This document shows, piece after piece, positions 25,041-37,777 of a stretch of DNA of 64,000 nucleotides (position 1 is the first letter of the stretch; every line of letters begins with the position of its first letter). Source of the stretch: Homalodisca vitripennis. Lineage: Eukaryota > Arthropoda > Insecta > Hemiptera > Cicadellidae. The notes below the pieces were generated by a model that had not been told where the DNA came from, did no database searches, and saw nothing but the letters and a program-made list of their open reading frames with translations. The stretch lies in contig NC_060214.1 of assembly GCF_021130785.1 (NCBI RefSeq), forward strand, positions 310,001-374,000. The letters are read 5' to 3'. Position numbers and translations under genes: made by a program.

Positions 25041-25630
25041 GCATTAACATCTAGGGAATGCCTCTTGTTGCGTTAAAACTAATAGAGGTTTTCCCTTGGC
25101 TAATTTCTATTGATTCAGTTGCACAAAAGTGTGTTATGATAATATTATTGACTGTGAATTCTCAAATTATACACATAGGGAATGCCTTCTAACACGTTAA
25201 AACTAATAGAGGTTATCCACTGGCCAATTTCTATTGATTCAGTTGCACAAAAGTGTGTTATGATAATATTATTGACTGTGAATTCTCAAATTATACACAT
25301 AGGGAATGCCTTCTAACACGTTTAAACTAATAGAGGTTATCCACTGGCCAATTTCCATTGATTCAGTTGCACAAACGTGTGTTATGATAATATTATTTTG
25401 ACTGTGAATTCTCAAATTATACACATAGGGAATGCCTTCTAACACGTTAAACTAATAGAGGTTATCCACTGGCCAATTTCTATTTATTCAGTTGCACAAA
25501 AGTGTGTTATGATAATATTATTGACTGTGAATTCTCAAATTATACACATAGGGAATGCCTTCTAACACGTTTAAAACTAATAGAGGTTATCCACTGGCCA
25601 ATTTCTATTGATTCAGTTGCACAAAAGTAT
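25041..25630. repeat. Two-phase tandem array, part I: 124-bp units (x5)
   Basis: GCACAAA recurs at 25121, 25245, 25369, 25494 and 25619 with periods of 124-125. Units carry ACTGGCCAATTTCTATTGA and GGGAATGCCTTCTAACACG. They are more alike than the units of part II. Short open frames here (25502-25690 plus, 25540-25794 minus) run through repeats and are not supported as genes. Confidence 0.9.
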
Positions 25631-26850
25631 GTTACGATAACATTATTAATTTTGAATTCTAGAGTTACACACTTACCACAGAGTGAATGATTCCTTAAAA
25701 CTAATAGATATTTGCCAGTTATTAATGTTACGATAACATTATTGATTATGAATTCCAGAGTTGCACACTTACTACAGAGGGAAGCTTCTGCCACCTGAAA
25801 AAATATATGTTTGCCGGCGTCAAATATATATGTTACGATAAAATTATTGATTTTAAATTCTAGAGTTGCACACTCACGACAGAGGGAATGCTTCCTGCTT
25901 CCTGAAAACTAATAGATATTTGCCAGTTGTTAATGTTACGATATAATTATTGATTATGAATTCTAGAGTTGCACACTTACTACAGAGGGAAGCTTCTGCC
26001 ACCTGAAAAAATATATGTTTGCCGGCGTCAAATATATATGTTACGATAAAAGTATTGATTTTAAATTCTAGAGTTATACACTTACTACAGAGGGAATGAA
26101 TGCTTCCTGCTTCTTGAAACCTAATAGACGTTTGCCAGTTACAAATATATATGTTACGATAAAAATATTGATTTTAAACTCTAGAGTTACACACTTAACA
26201 CAGAGGGAATGAATGCTTCCTGCTTCTTGAAAACTAATATACATTTTCCAGTTACAAATATATATGTTACGATAAAAGTATTGATTTTAAATTCTAGAGT
26301 TACACACTTACCACAGAGAGAATGAATGCTTCCTGCTTCTTGAAAACTAATAGACGTTTGCCAGTTACAAATATATATGTTACGATAAAAGTATTGATTT
26401 TAAATTCTAGAGTTACACTCTTAAAACAGAGGGAATGAATGCTTCCTGCTTCTTGAAAACTAATAGACGTTTGCCAGTTACAAATATATATATTACAATA
26501 AAAGTATTGATTTTAAATTCTAGAGTTACACACTTATCACAGAGAAAATGCTTCCTGCTTCTTGAAAACTAATAGACGTTTGCCAGTTACAAATATATAT
26601 ATTACGATAAAAGTATTGAATTTAAATTCTAGAGTTACACACTTACCACAGAGGGAATGCTTCCTGCTTCCTGAAAACTAATAGATGTTTGCCAGTTATA
26701 AATTTTACGATAACATTATTGATTATGAATTTCAGAGTTGCTCACTTACCACAGAGGGAAGCTTCCTGCCACCTCAAACAAACAGTTGTTTGTCAGTGGC
26801 CAATTACTATTGATTCAGTTGCACAATATTTTTCCTCCACGAATGTGAAT
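25631..26850. repeat. Two-phase tandem array, part II: 96-113-bp units (~11)
   Basis: The landmark GTTACGATA (TTACGATA or ATTACAATA in the last units) recurs about every 96, 105, 103, 105, then 113 (x4), 109 and ~104 bases from 25631. Units share CTAGAGTTACACACTTACC, CAGAGGGAATG and CTAATAGACGTTTGCCAG with part I. They lack most of the segment around CCAATTTCTATTGATTCAG. That segment returns in the last copy (26800-26825), so the longer form probably lies at both edges of the array. Confidence 0.85.
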
Positions 26851-28703
26851 TCTCGAGTTAAAATATTTTAAATGTGCTACATTAATGTATTTATATCATG
26901 AATTTCATTATTTATTGAATCATTGAACTAGCGATTGTTTTGTAATATTGAAATAAAAAATATTTCTTATTCAAATTTGATTCCTAACTTTTTAATTTGC
27001 GGTAAAACAATTATTAAATAGTATATAATCTGTAGATAAGCACACGGCATTTGTGTTACAAAGATAGTAATCTAACAGCAAAAATAAAAAAATTAATGAT
27101 ATTAATAGTAACAACTTTTAAAAATGCTAAAAGGTTAAAGTTTTGCCTTCCTCCTTCCAATTGATTATATCATCATAATCCTGAGATTGTTCTCAATTTA
27201 TCTAATAGTAATTACAAATGTATTTAAATTTACTATTACACGAGAAGATAAAAATGAAAAAACCAAGAAAAGACCTAATATATAATCATAAGAAAAAGAA
27301 ATAACAACATTTAATGTTCCGCAGAATAAAGTTCTCCGTCTAAGGCTCTGATGACGTCATGAGTGGTTATATCCTCACTACGTCGTCAGGAAATCCGTAT
27401 TTCATTGGAGCCACTCCTGCACGTCCTCATTTATCTCTGACATCTTCATTTATTTCCGAAAGATTATCTTGCTTCACCTCTCACTGCTAATATGTTCCAA
27501 TAAATATGTAACCCTCTGGCATAATATAACTCCAGCATTGGTTATCAAAAACAAAGATACGCGAATGTCGGGGTGACTGCGTTACTTATCATAACTTAGT
27601 CTTTAAAGAGAACTATTTAAATTAGTTCTTTAAATGATGAAAGTGTTATTACCAAGAATGAAATTTAGCATATTTTACCATTTATATTAAATACTATAGT
27701 TTATAATTTAAAGGAAGTGTATTTATGAATATGTAATTCTTTTTTGTAACAGAAGAATTATAAAGGGAAAAAATGCTTTCCCATCATTCAGTGATACAAA
27801 TAATCAGTAGCACTACGTTCTGAGATCTGCAATCTGATGACTTTCTCGAGTGAGTAACTAAACTAACACATAATTACAATCTGAAAAACGTAGTATTACT
27901 GATTTTTTTTCACTGAACGATGTAATAAGTGCAGAATGTCCTATTTATCGTGCAATGTGTAGTTACAATCAATGGGTTATCTAATAATGGTGTTACATAT
28001 TTTTGCATAGAATTAAGACTTTCCATTAACAGATATAACCGTCTCCATTGTTTAATTATCCTCATGTGGAGCTTTTGAGTTATCGCATGTTTTGAGTAAG
28101 CAATTAAGCACCTTATAGCAACACTGAAAAGCCTCTCGAATTATCAAGCTATTTACAATTATTGATGGTTAAGTCAGTTTATATTTTCGTACGGTTCACA
28201 AACTAGGCGTTAGTAGGGAAACACTAATGAGGAGTTCATGATAAAATTAGACCAATAAATTTGAACTATAACGTACAATAATTTTACCCCAACATGGGAT
28301 TAGCCTAAAAGCAGGCTATCCTTCAAGGTATGATTAAAGTAATGACAGCTGTATATATCAGTTAAAGAAACATTTGTGTTAAACTGATCGATTCGACATT
28401 CGCAAACAGGTTAGTCGATTATTGTAAGAATAATTTTATAGTTTAAATCTACCTAATTTAAAACACAAAATGTTTCAATGTTTTAGAAATATATGTAAGC
28501 TTTTAGAACGTGAGAAATATATACAAGTAAAATATTAGTGTGATGTAGCAATTTATATTAGCAGTATGTACTGTATAATGGATTTTAATCAATATTATAG
28601 ATTAACTGAAACAAACACAACAATCAAACACAAAATAATAATGATAAATTGAGAAATTAATTTAAATTTAATAGTAACGTTATTTACAACTTCTAATATT
28701 TCT
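26851..28703. other. Unique AT-rich DNA, no gene seen
   Basis: No tandem structure, coding region or RNA gene was recognised. It contains the CRE-like palindrome at 27351-27360 within a less AT-rich island (about 27320-27450). Confidence 0.5.
27351..27360. promoter_or_regulatory. CRE-like palindrome ATGACGTCAT
   Basis: A perfect ten-base palindrome contains TGACGTCA, the full cAMP-response element bound by CREB/ATF bZIP dimers. A near-match CTACGTCGTCA follows about 25 bases later. No promoter or exon was recognised nearby, so function is unproven. Confidence 0.25.
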
Positions 28704-29368
28704 GCCACATACAATTACCTTAGCACTAGTCTGTAATATAAACCGCCCCTTGCAAGAGAGGGACGAGAACATCTACTCTCCGTCGTCGTAACTCGCTTGC
28801 GAACACGCCGCGTCCTGTAATGTTCTGAGAGTGACTATTCTATAATATGTATGCCACATACAAGTATCTTAGTGCTAGTCTGTAATATAAACCTCCCCTT
28901 GCAAGAGAGGGACGAGAACAACTGCTCTCTGTCGTTGTAACTCGCTTGCGAACACGCCGCGTCCTGTAATATTCTGGGAGTGACTATTCTATAATATGTA
29001 TGCCACATACAAGTATCTTAGAGCTAGTCTGTAATATAAACCTCCCCTTGCAAGAGAGGGACGAGAACAACTGCTCTCTGTCGTTGTAACTCGCTTGCGA
29101 ACACGCCGCGTCCTGTAATGTTCTGGGAGTGACTATTCTATAATATGTATGCCACATACAAGTATCTTAGTACTAGTCTGTAATATAAACCACCCCTTGC
29201 AAGAGAGGGACGAGAACAACTGCTCTCCGTCGTTGTAACTCGCTTGCGAACACGCCGTGGCCTGTAATATTCTGGGAGTGACTATTGTATAATATGTATG
29301 CCACATACAAGTATCTTAGAGCTAGTCTGTAATATAATCTGGCCCCTGGCAAGAGAGGGACGAGAACA
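28704..29368. repeat. Tandem array of 149-bp units (4 full, 1 partial)
   Basis: GCCACAT recurs at 28704, 28853, 29002, 29151 and 29300, exactly every 149 bases. Each full unit carries a GC-richer, CpG-containing core (CTCGCTTGCGAACACGCCG) in AT-rich surroundings. The fifth unit breaks off after GACGAGAACATA. No open frame traverses the array. Confidence 0.95.
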
Positions 29369-30957
29369 TATGATTTTCCGCCGCAGACATATAAGCCTGC
29401 TTCAGATCACGTGACTGTCAATACACTTTGACGTATTTGAAAAGATGGAAATGTCATGCCAGATTTGGTACGTACATTTATTCACTTTGATATGATATAA
29501 TGGAGTATATCTTAGACATGGGAACTTGCTACAGATAACGTAACTGTCATGATTAGGATAAAAAATCCTGATTTATTTGCGAATATGAAAATATTATTCG
29601 GAATCTGGTACTTACAATTAGAATTTTTTTATGGTACAGTGGTTTTATATTCCCTTGTCTAAAAGATCAGCTATATATTAGCTACTGTATTTTTTTAAAT
29701 TGAGTTCGTTACATAGTTCTGTTTATTTTTAAGCTTTATTAATATATATCACACTAGATGCTGGAAAGATTTCATTTCTGTGGGTCTGCCTGTCTATCAC
29801 TTGGTTTATATTTGCCTTGCATATATTCGTATATACATTTTTGTTTTAAATAGTTCATACTTTCCTTTTTCAGTGAAATTTTAAAAATATTTATGTATAA
29901 CGAATTTTAATTTCATATTATACATTTTATTGTTTGAGCTTTCGCGAACCCTAACAATCTTGGAGCTAGAAAAATTTCATCTCTGTATGTGAAACACAGA
30001 AATAGATTATCACTCCATATCACTCCATTGGATGTGGCTGAGAATTAACGAATATTTTTACGTAGTTAATATGGGATAACCATTATCGTAACAATAAAAC
30101 AGCAGAATATATAAAATTATAATGAATTCGCGTACAATCATCTGTGATTTGATAAAGTGACATCTTTATTAATAAACTCACAGACAAGATTCTATTCAAA
30201 CGTTGTAGGTAGCCTATTTCATCGGAAATTAATACTTGAACATTGCTATTAAACATAATTTATTGAACAAAAATTTGAATACAACATGAGACACAGATAT
30301 AATGAGAAATATTTCACCCATGTGTCTCCATATACTATAAGTTTACATGACATTTCATTTCCACATCTGGACTGTCTTCTATTTTAGTGAATATACCATT
30401 ATGAAATTAAGCCAAGTGCCATTTTGTGTCAAATTATTTTCTATATGCTTTAATGTATACACGCAAGACATATCAACAGTGAATGATTTGTATATTAGAA
30501 ATTTTGCAATGCAGCTCAACGATGCGATATGTGGTGTGGCGTACTCATACTTTGTTCTCATCTACGTTTTAGTTGAAGTCAGTTGAAGTCAGTTCTGCAA
30601 ACATTAGTGGCTTCACTGTTTTTGGTACACTATACAAGAAATTTCTATGTTTTTGCCCCTAATAACAGGTAGAAAACTTTATTTATTTGTAATATTAGTA
30701 GCATTGCAGTTCTGAAGGAAATGCGCCATACTTATCCTACTGACTGTTCAAATCGGTGTACAGGGAAACAATAAATCCAACTTTCCTTAATAAACCCCTC
30801 AGTATCTGAGAGCTGGCTGACATATAGTTATGTCATAAGAGAACGTACTACCAGAGCTTAACATGTGTCTGCCAGTTATACGGAGAGCGAGATAAAACTG
30901 TTGTTAATATACATCTCACGGAGTTGCTGTGGTAATGAAATCTGCTATAGCATTCAC
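29369..30957. other. AT-rich DNA with degenerate repeat traces, no gene seen
   Basis: Two imperfect related blocks occur at about 29399-29475 and 29525-29612, sharing CAGAT..CGT.ACTGTCA and TCTGGTAC-like text. Two more, near 29757-29810 and 29955-30000, share TGGA...A.ATTTCAT.TCTGT and look like remnants of a dispersed repeat. Open frames at 30347-30586 and 30379-30561 overlap on opposite strands and have no recognised domain. Confidence 0.4.
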
Positions 30958-31980
30958 AAGCAGCAACGACCGAGCTACCAAAGGGACAAAGCTCCATGTC
31001 AATGTGTCAATAGGAAAGATGCCGTACCATCAGCTTTCGTTAATGAACGTTTCAGCGTTTATAAGAAATCTGAAATCTATAGTAGTATGAAGCAAACGCA
31101 ACGACCGAGCTACCAAAGGAATGCAGCCCTGCGTCAATGTGTCAATAGGAAAGATGTCGTACCATCAGCTTTCATTAATGAACGTTTCAGCGTTTATAAG
31201 AAATCTGAAATCTATAGTAGTATGAAGCAAACGCAACGACCGAGCTACCAAAGGAATGCAGCCCTGCGTCAATGTGTCAATAGGAAAGATGTCGTACCAT
31301 CAGCTTTCATTAATGAACGTTTCAGCGTTTATAAGAAATCTGAAATCTATAGTAGTATGAAGCAAACGCAACGACCGAGCTACCAAAGGAATGCAGCCCT
31401 GCGTCAATGTGTCAATAGGAAAGATGTCGTACCATCAGCTTTCGTTAATGAACGTTTCAGCGTTTATAAGAAATCTGAAATCTATAGTAGTATGAAGCAA
31501 ACGCAACGACCGAGCTACCAAAGGAATGCAGCCCTGCGTCAATGTGTCAATAGGAAAGATGTCGTACCATCAGCTTTCATTAATGAACGTTTCAGCGTTT
31601 ATAAGAAATCTGAAATCTATAGTAGTATGAAGCAAACGCAACGACCGAGCTACCAAAGGAATGCAGCCCTGCGTCAATGTGTCAATAGGAAAGATGTCGT
31701 ACCATCAGCTTTCGTTAATGAACGTTTCAGCGTTTATAAGAAATATGAAGCAAACGCAACGACCGAGCTAACCAAAGGAATGCAGCCCTGCGTCAATGTG
31801 TCAATAGGAAAGATGTCGTACCATCAGCTTTCATTAATGAACGTTTCAGCGTTAATGAGACATCTGAAATCTGTAGTATACACGCAAGCAGCACGCAGCA
31901 TCGGCCGAGCTACCAAAGGAACGCAGCCCCGTGTCAATGTGTCAATAGGAGAGATGCTGATACCGTCCAACTGTTGTTAA
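30865..31980 (+). CDS. Questionable repetitive open frame, 371 codons
   Basis: The frame is open because its 135-bp DNA repeat is exactly 45 codons long. The encoded unit contains RPSYQRNAALRQCVNRKD and SSMKQTQ. It begins at GTG, and the first in-frame ATG is at 31087, inside the repeat. A 17-bp deletion near 31740 shifts the reading into another frame, yet the frame stays open to TAA at 31978. Copies differ at a nonsynonymous site (I or V) with no visible excess of silent changes. There is no signal peptide, membrane segment or known domain. I think this is a chance frame in a satellite, but a repetitive protein cannot be ruled out. Confidence 0.15.
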   Translation: MSASYTESEIKLLLIYISRSCCGNEICYSIHKQQRPSYQRDKAPCQCVNRKDAVPSAFVNERFSVYKKSEIYSSMKQTQRPSYQRNAALRQCVNRKDVVPSAFINERFSVYKKSEIYSSMKQTQRPSYQRNAALRQCVNRKDVVPSAFINERFSVYKKSEIYSSMKQTQRPSYQRNAALRQCVNRKDVVPSAFVNERFSVYKKSEIYSSMKQTQRPSYQRNAALRQCVNRKDVVPSAFINERFSVYKKSEIYSSMKQTQRPSYQRNAALRQCVNRKDVVPSAFVNERFSVYKKYEANATTELTKGMQPCVNVSIGKMSYHQLSLMNVSALMRHLKSVVYTQAARSIGRATKGTQPRVNVSIGEMLIPSNCC

Positions 31981-32040
31981 TGAGTCTCTCAGCGTCTCTG
32001 AGGAAATCGGGAGAATGGCGACATCGCACATTCCGTCTGA
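30958..32040. repeat. Tandem array of 135-bp units (~8)
   Basis: ATGAAGCAAACGCAACGACC recurs at 31087, 31222, 31357, 31492 and 31627, exactly every 135 bases. The next copy is at 31745 after a 17-bp deletion. The first unit (from 30958) and the last (near 31903) are more diverged, as at array edges. The array ends about 15 bases before the first macrosatellite spacer fragment. Confidence 0.95.
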
Positions 32041-32055
32041 CTGGAGGCTCTTCAC

Positions 32056-32535
32056 TTATATTTCAATATCAAAGGGGAGCGGTTCAATGCTTGAGCAAAA
32101 CCTCTTCATCATCTGGCTTAATTGAAGTCGTTAAAATTAATAACCAACTTTTACAAAAATAAAGAGTTTAATTTTTGATCCTACCATTAAACATATATGA
32201 TTAGTTAGTGCATTGTTTATGTGAAGTGTACGACAAATAAAATTAGCATTTATAGTATAAACGTGAATAATTTTAAGCGTTCTAAGAGAATGCAAGGTAA
32301 CACAAGCGTGAGTGAATGTACTATTTAAATGTCTAAATAATAATATAAAAATACTTCTCAGGTATAATATTCAATTGCTCTTTACTGTAAAACTAATTGT
32401 AAAAATTTCAAAAATTGTTTATAGAATAATTTGACTAGTTTAAAGATAAATGTGAAATGATTTAACATAAAACGTAAGAATATGTAAATAATATATTTTC
32501 CGTACTCCAAATAAGTGGCAAATCCTTACAGGAAA
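32056..32535. repeat. Macrosatellite spacer, right half only (array left edge)
   Basis: From TTATATTTCAATATC onward this matches the distal part of the ~924-bp spacers at 34945, 36857, 41593 and 51134. The preceding bases (GGCTCTTCACT) do not. The left edge of the whole macroarray therefore lies inside the spacer. The 62-codon frame at 31974-32162 crosses this edge, starts at TTG and is not supported. Confidence 0.9.
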
Positions 32536-34944
32536 AAAGATAAGAATCGCTGTACCGTCTCATGTGATCTCACAACACTGAATAAGCTCGTAAGCTCTAG
32601 AGAGATTTATACAGCGGCAAAGTGCAATACTGAACATACACATTACTAACTATAAGGATAACAGTAGCTAAACTGTCCTCATGTGATCTGACAACACTGA
32701 ATAAGCTCGTGGGCTGTACCTGAACTATGAGAGCTTTTATAGAGCGGTAAAGTGCAATACTATACATACACATAATTTACTATAAGAATAAGAAGAGCTA
32801 AACTGTCTCATGTGATTTCACAACACTGAACAAGCTCGTGATCTCTACCTGAACTATGAGAGATTTATACAGCGGTAAAGTGCAATACTATACATACACA
32901 TAATTTACTATAAGGATAACAGTAGCTAAACTGTCTCATGTGATTTCACAACACTGAACAAGCTCGTGAGCTGTACCTGAACTATGAGAGCTTTTATAGA
33001 GCGGTAAATTGCAATACTATACATACACATAATTTAAAATAAGGATAAGAGTAGCTAAACCGTCTCATGTGATCTCACAACACTGAATAAGCTCGTGAGC
33101 TGTACCTGAACTATGAGAGCTTTTATAGAGCGGTAAAGTGCAATACTATACATACACATAATTTACAATAAGGATAAGAGTAGCTAAACTGTCTCATGTG
33201 ATCTCACAACACTGAACAAGCTCGTGATCTCTACCTGAACTATGAGAGATTTATGCAGCGGTAAAGTGCAATACTATACATACACATAATTTACTATAAG
33301 GATAAGAATAGCTAAACTGTCTCATGTGATTTCACAACACTGAACAAGCTCGTGATCTCTACCTGAACTATGAGAGATTTATACAGCGGTTAAAGTGCAA
33401 TACTATACATACACATAATTTACAATAAGGATAAGAGTAGCTAAACTGTCTCATGTGATCTCACAACACTGAATAAGCTCGTGATCTCTACCTGAACTAT
33501 GAGAGATTTATACAGCGGTAAAGTGCAATACTATACATACACATAATTTACTATAAGGATAACAGTAGCTAAACTGTCTCATGTGATTTCACAACACTGA
33601 ACAAGCTCGTGGTCTCTACCTGAACTATGAGAGATTTATACAGCGGTAAAGTGCAATACTATACATACACATAATTTAAAATAAGGATAAGAGTAGCTAA
33701 ACCGTCTCATGTGATCTCACAACACTGAATAAGCTCGTGAGCTGTACCTGAACTATGAGAGCTTTTATAGAGCGGTAAAGTGCAATACTATACATACACA
33801 TAATTTAAAATAAGGATAAGAGTATCTAAACCGTCTCATGTGATCTCACAACACTGAATAAGCTCGTGAGCTGTACCTGAACTATGAGAGCTTTTATAGA
33901 GCGGTAAAGTGCAATACTATGCATACACATAATTTACTATAAGGATAAGAATAGCTAAACTGTCTCATGTGATTTCACAACACTGAACAAGCTCGTGAGC
34001 TGTACCTGAACTATGAGAGCTTTTATAGAGCGGTAAAGTGCAATACTATGCATACACATAATTTACTATAAGGATAAGAATAGCTAAATTGTCTAATGTG
34101 ATCTCACAACACTGAACAAGCTCGTGATCTCTACCTGAACTATGAGAGAAATTTTGTACAGCGGTAAAGTGCAATACTATACATACACATAATTTACAAT
34201 AAGGATAAGAGTAGCTAAACTGTCTCATGTGATCTCACAACACTAAATAAGCTCGTGATCTCTACCTGAACTATGAGAACTTTTATACAGCGGTAAAGTG
34301 CAATACTATACATACACATAATTTACAATAAGGATAAGAGTAGCTAAACTGTCTCATGTGATCTCACAACACTGAATAAGCTCGTGATCTCTACCTGAAC
34401 TATGAGAGACTTATACAGCGGTAAAGTGCAATACTATACATACACATAATTTACTATAAGGATAACAGTAGCTAAACTGTCTCATGTGATCTCACAACAC
34501 TGAATAAGCTCGTGAGCTGTACCTGAATTATGAGAGCTTTTATAGAGCGGTAAAGTGCAATACTATACATACACATAATTTACAATAAGGATAAGAGACG
34601 CTGAAATGTCCCATGTGATCGCAAAACAATGAATAAGCTCGTGAGCTGTACCTGAAACTATGAGGGCCTTTACACAGCGGTAACTTGCAATATTGTACAT
34701 ATCCAAAACTTACAATAAGGATAAGAGACGCTGAAATGTCCCATGTAATCTCACAACAATTAATAAGCTCGTGAGCTGTACTTGAATTATGAGAGCCTTT
34801 ACACAGGAGTAACGTGCAATATTGTACATACACATTACTTACAATAAGGATAAGAGACGCTGAACTGTCCCATGTGATCTCACAACACTGAATAAGCTCG
34901 TGAGCTGTACCTGAACTATGAAAACTTTTATACAGCGGTAAAGT
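32536..34944. repeat. 128-129-bp satellite, array 1 (~19 monomers)
   Basis: Monomers read CTCATGTGATCTCACAACAC, GAATAAGCTCGTGA, CCTGAACTATGAGAG, AAAGTGCAATACTATACA and ATAAGGATAAGAGTAGCTAA. The first monomer is short and diverged. The last three or four monomers are a distinct diverged type (GGATAAGAGACGCTGAAATG, CCCATGTGATCGC) that leaves the minus strand open for 145 codons at 34540-34977. Such frames recur beside every spacer. Confidence 0.95.
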
Positions 34945-35868
34945 GTAGCATAAAATTAGTAGCCAATATTTGTGCATTTTGCATAATAGTGTTAGAATGT
35001 AATTTTAAAAATATTTAGGAAAATACGGAAATTTGGAAATAAAAAATTAATGGATCTTGACTATATAACAATAATGAAGTAAATAAATGTATTCATATGA
35101 CAATAAAGATATAATTAAGGTCCCTATAGTGCCTTATATCCGCCCTCCTAAAATTCAGGAAGAACTGCTGTCTAGGTGCAGGAAATATTCAAACAGGGGT
35201 TGAAATAAAAAGCTCATAATATGACAAGGAAACAAAATATATGAGAATTCATTGTTTAGTGAGTAATATTGTCTGATCTTGATTGCTTTGCCGGCCACCA
35301 CAAGGAAAGCAATCTTAGCTGTCATTTGTGACACTTCATGACGGTGAGCTGTTATTAGTGATCTAATTTCAGCTGTTATAAGTGATTATATTTCAATATC
35401 AAAGGGGAGCGGTTCAATGCTTGAGCAAAACCTCTTCATCATCTGGCTTAATTGAAGTCGTTAAAATTAATAACCAACTTTTACAAAAATAAAGAGTTTA
35501 ATTTGTGATCCTACCATTAAACATATATGATTAGTTAGTGCATTGTTTATGTGAAGTGTACGACAAATAAAATTAGCATTTATAGTATAAACTTGAATAA
35601 TTTTAAGCGTTCTAAGAGAATGCAAGGTAACACAAGCGTGAGTGAATGTACTATTTAAATGTCTAAACAATAATATAAAAATACTTCTCAGGTATAATAT
35701 TCAATTGCTCTTTACTGTAAAACTATTTGTAAAAATTTCAAAAATTGTTTATAGAATAATTTGACTAGTTTAAATATAAATGTGAAATGATTTAACATGA
35801 AACGTAAGAATATGTAAATAATATATTTTCCGTACTCCAAATAAGTGGCAAATCCTTACAGAAAAAAA
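34945..35868. repeat. Macrosatellite spacer, copy 1 (~924 bp)
   Basis: The spacer starts where a monomer is cut at AAAGTG|TAGCATAAAATTA and ends at the GATAAGAATCGCTG monomer-like boundary. It contains a short inverted pair ATTGCT/AGCAAT around a CCGGCC core and a direct pair AGCTGTTATTAGTGAT and AGCTGTTATAAGTGAT. No coding region is supported. The unit boundary of the macroarray falls near 35387, where this copy reads GTGATTATATTTC and the others GTGATATATTTC. Confidence 0.9.
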
Positions 35869-36856
35869 GATAAGAATCGCTGTACCGTCTCATGTGATGT
35901 CACAACACTGAATAAGCTCGTAAGCTCTAGAGAGATTTATACAGCGGCAAAGTGCAATACTGAACATACACATAACTAACTATAAGGATAACAGTAGCTA
36001 AACTGTCTCATGTGATCTGACAACACTGAATAAGCTCGTGAGCTGTACCTGAACTATGAGAGCTTTTATAGAGCGGTAAAGTGCAATACTATACATACAC
36101 ATAATTTACTATAAGAATAAGAATAGCTAAACTGTCTCATGTCATTTCACAACACTGAACAAGCTCGTGATCTCTACCTGAACTATGAGAGATTTATACA
36201 GCGGTAAAGTGCAATACTATTCATACACATAATTTACTATAAGGATAACAGTAGCTAAACTGTCTCATGTGATTTCACAACACTGAACAAGCTCGTGAGC
36301 TGTACCTGAACTATGAGAGCTTTTATAGAGCGGTAAAGTGCAATACTATACATACACATAATTTACTATAAGGATAAGAGTAGCTAAACTGTCTCATGTG
36401 ATCTCACAACACTGAATAAGCTCTTGAGCTGTACCTGAACTATGAGAGCTTTTTTAGAGCGGTAAAGTGCAATACTATACATACACATAATTTACAATAA
36501 GGATAAGAGACGCTGAAATGTCCCATGTGATCGCAAAACAATGAATAAGCTCGTGAGCTGTACCTGAACTATGAGGGCCTTTACACAGCGGTAACTTGCA
36601 ATATTGTACATATCCAAAACTTACAATAAGGATAAGAGACGCTGAAATGTCCCATGTAATCTCACAACAGTTAATAAGCTCGTGAGCTGTACTTGAATTA
36701 TGAGAGCCTTTACACAGGAGTAACGTGCAATATTGTACATACACATTACTTACAATAAGGATAAGAGACGCTGAACTGTCCCATGTGATCTCACAACACT
36801 GAATAAGCTCGTGAGCTGTACCTGAACTATGAAAGCTTTTATACAGCGGTAAAGTG
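35869..36856. repeat. 128-129-bp satellite, array 2 (~7.7 monomers)
   Basis: This is the shortest array between spacers. It begins with the same short diverged monomer and ends with the same diverged trimer as the other arrays. The trimer has a 137-codon minus-strand frame at 36475-36888. Confidence 0.95.
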
Positions 36857-37777
36857 TAGCATAAAATTAATAGCCAATATTTGTGCATTTTGCATAATAG
36901 TGTTAGAATGTAATTTTAAAAATATTTAGGAAAATACGGAAATTTGGAAATAAAAAATTAATGGATCTTGACTATATAACAATAATGAAGTAAATAAATG
37001 TATTCATATGACAATAAAGATATAAAGGTCCCTATAGTGCCTTATATCCGCCCTCCTAAAATTCAGGAAGAACTGCTGTCTAGGTGCAGGAAATATTCAA
37101 ACAGGGGTTGAAATAAAAAGCTCATAATATGACAAGGAAACAAAATATATGAGAATTCATTGTTTAGTGAGTAATATTGTCTGATCTTGATTGCTTTGCC
37201 GGCCACCACAAGGACAGCAATCTTAGCTGTCATTTGTGACACTTCATGACGGTGAGCTGTTATTAGTGATCTAATTTCAGCTGTTATAAGTGATATATTT
37301 CAATATCAAAGGGGAGCGGTTCAATGCTTGAGCAAAACCTCTTCATCATCTGGCTTAATTGAAGTCGTTAAAATTAAAAAACAAATTTTACAAAAATAAA
37401 GAGTTTAATTTTTGATCCTACCATTAAACATATATGATTAGTTCGTGCATTGTTTATGTGAAGTGTACGACAAATAAAATTAGCATTTATAGTATAAAAC
37501 TTGAATAATTTTAAGCGTTCTAAGAGAATGCAAAGGTAACACAAGCGTGAGTGAATGTACTATTTAAATGTCTAAATAATAATATAAAACTACTTCTCAG
37601 TTATAATATTCAATTGCTCTTTACTGTAAAACTATTTGTAAAAGTTTCAAAAATTGTTTATAGAATAATTTGACTAGTTTAAAGATAAATGTGAAATGAT
37701 TTAACATAAAACGTAAGAATATGTAAATAATATATTTTCCGTACTCCAAATAAGTGGCAAATCCTTACAGGAAAAAA
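36857..37777. repeat. Macrosatellite spacer, copy 2 (~921 bp)
   Basis: Nearly identical to copy 1, with scattered single-base differences and the loss of ATTA near 37024. Its boundaries with the flanking monomers are the same. Confidence 0.9.

Noticed and set aside
30347..30586. 79-codon plus-strand frame overlapping a 60-codon minus-strand frame
   Set aside because: Opposite-strand overlap in AT-rich DNA, with no domain, promoter or splice evidence.
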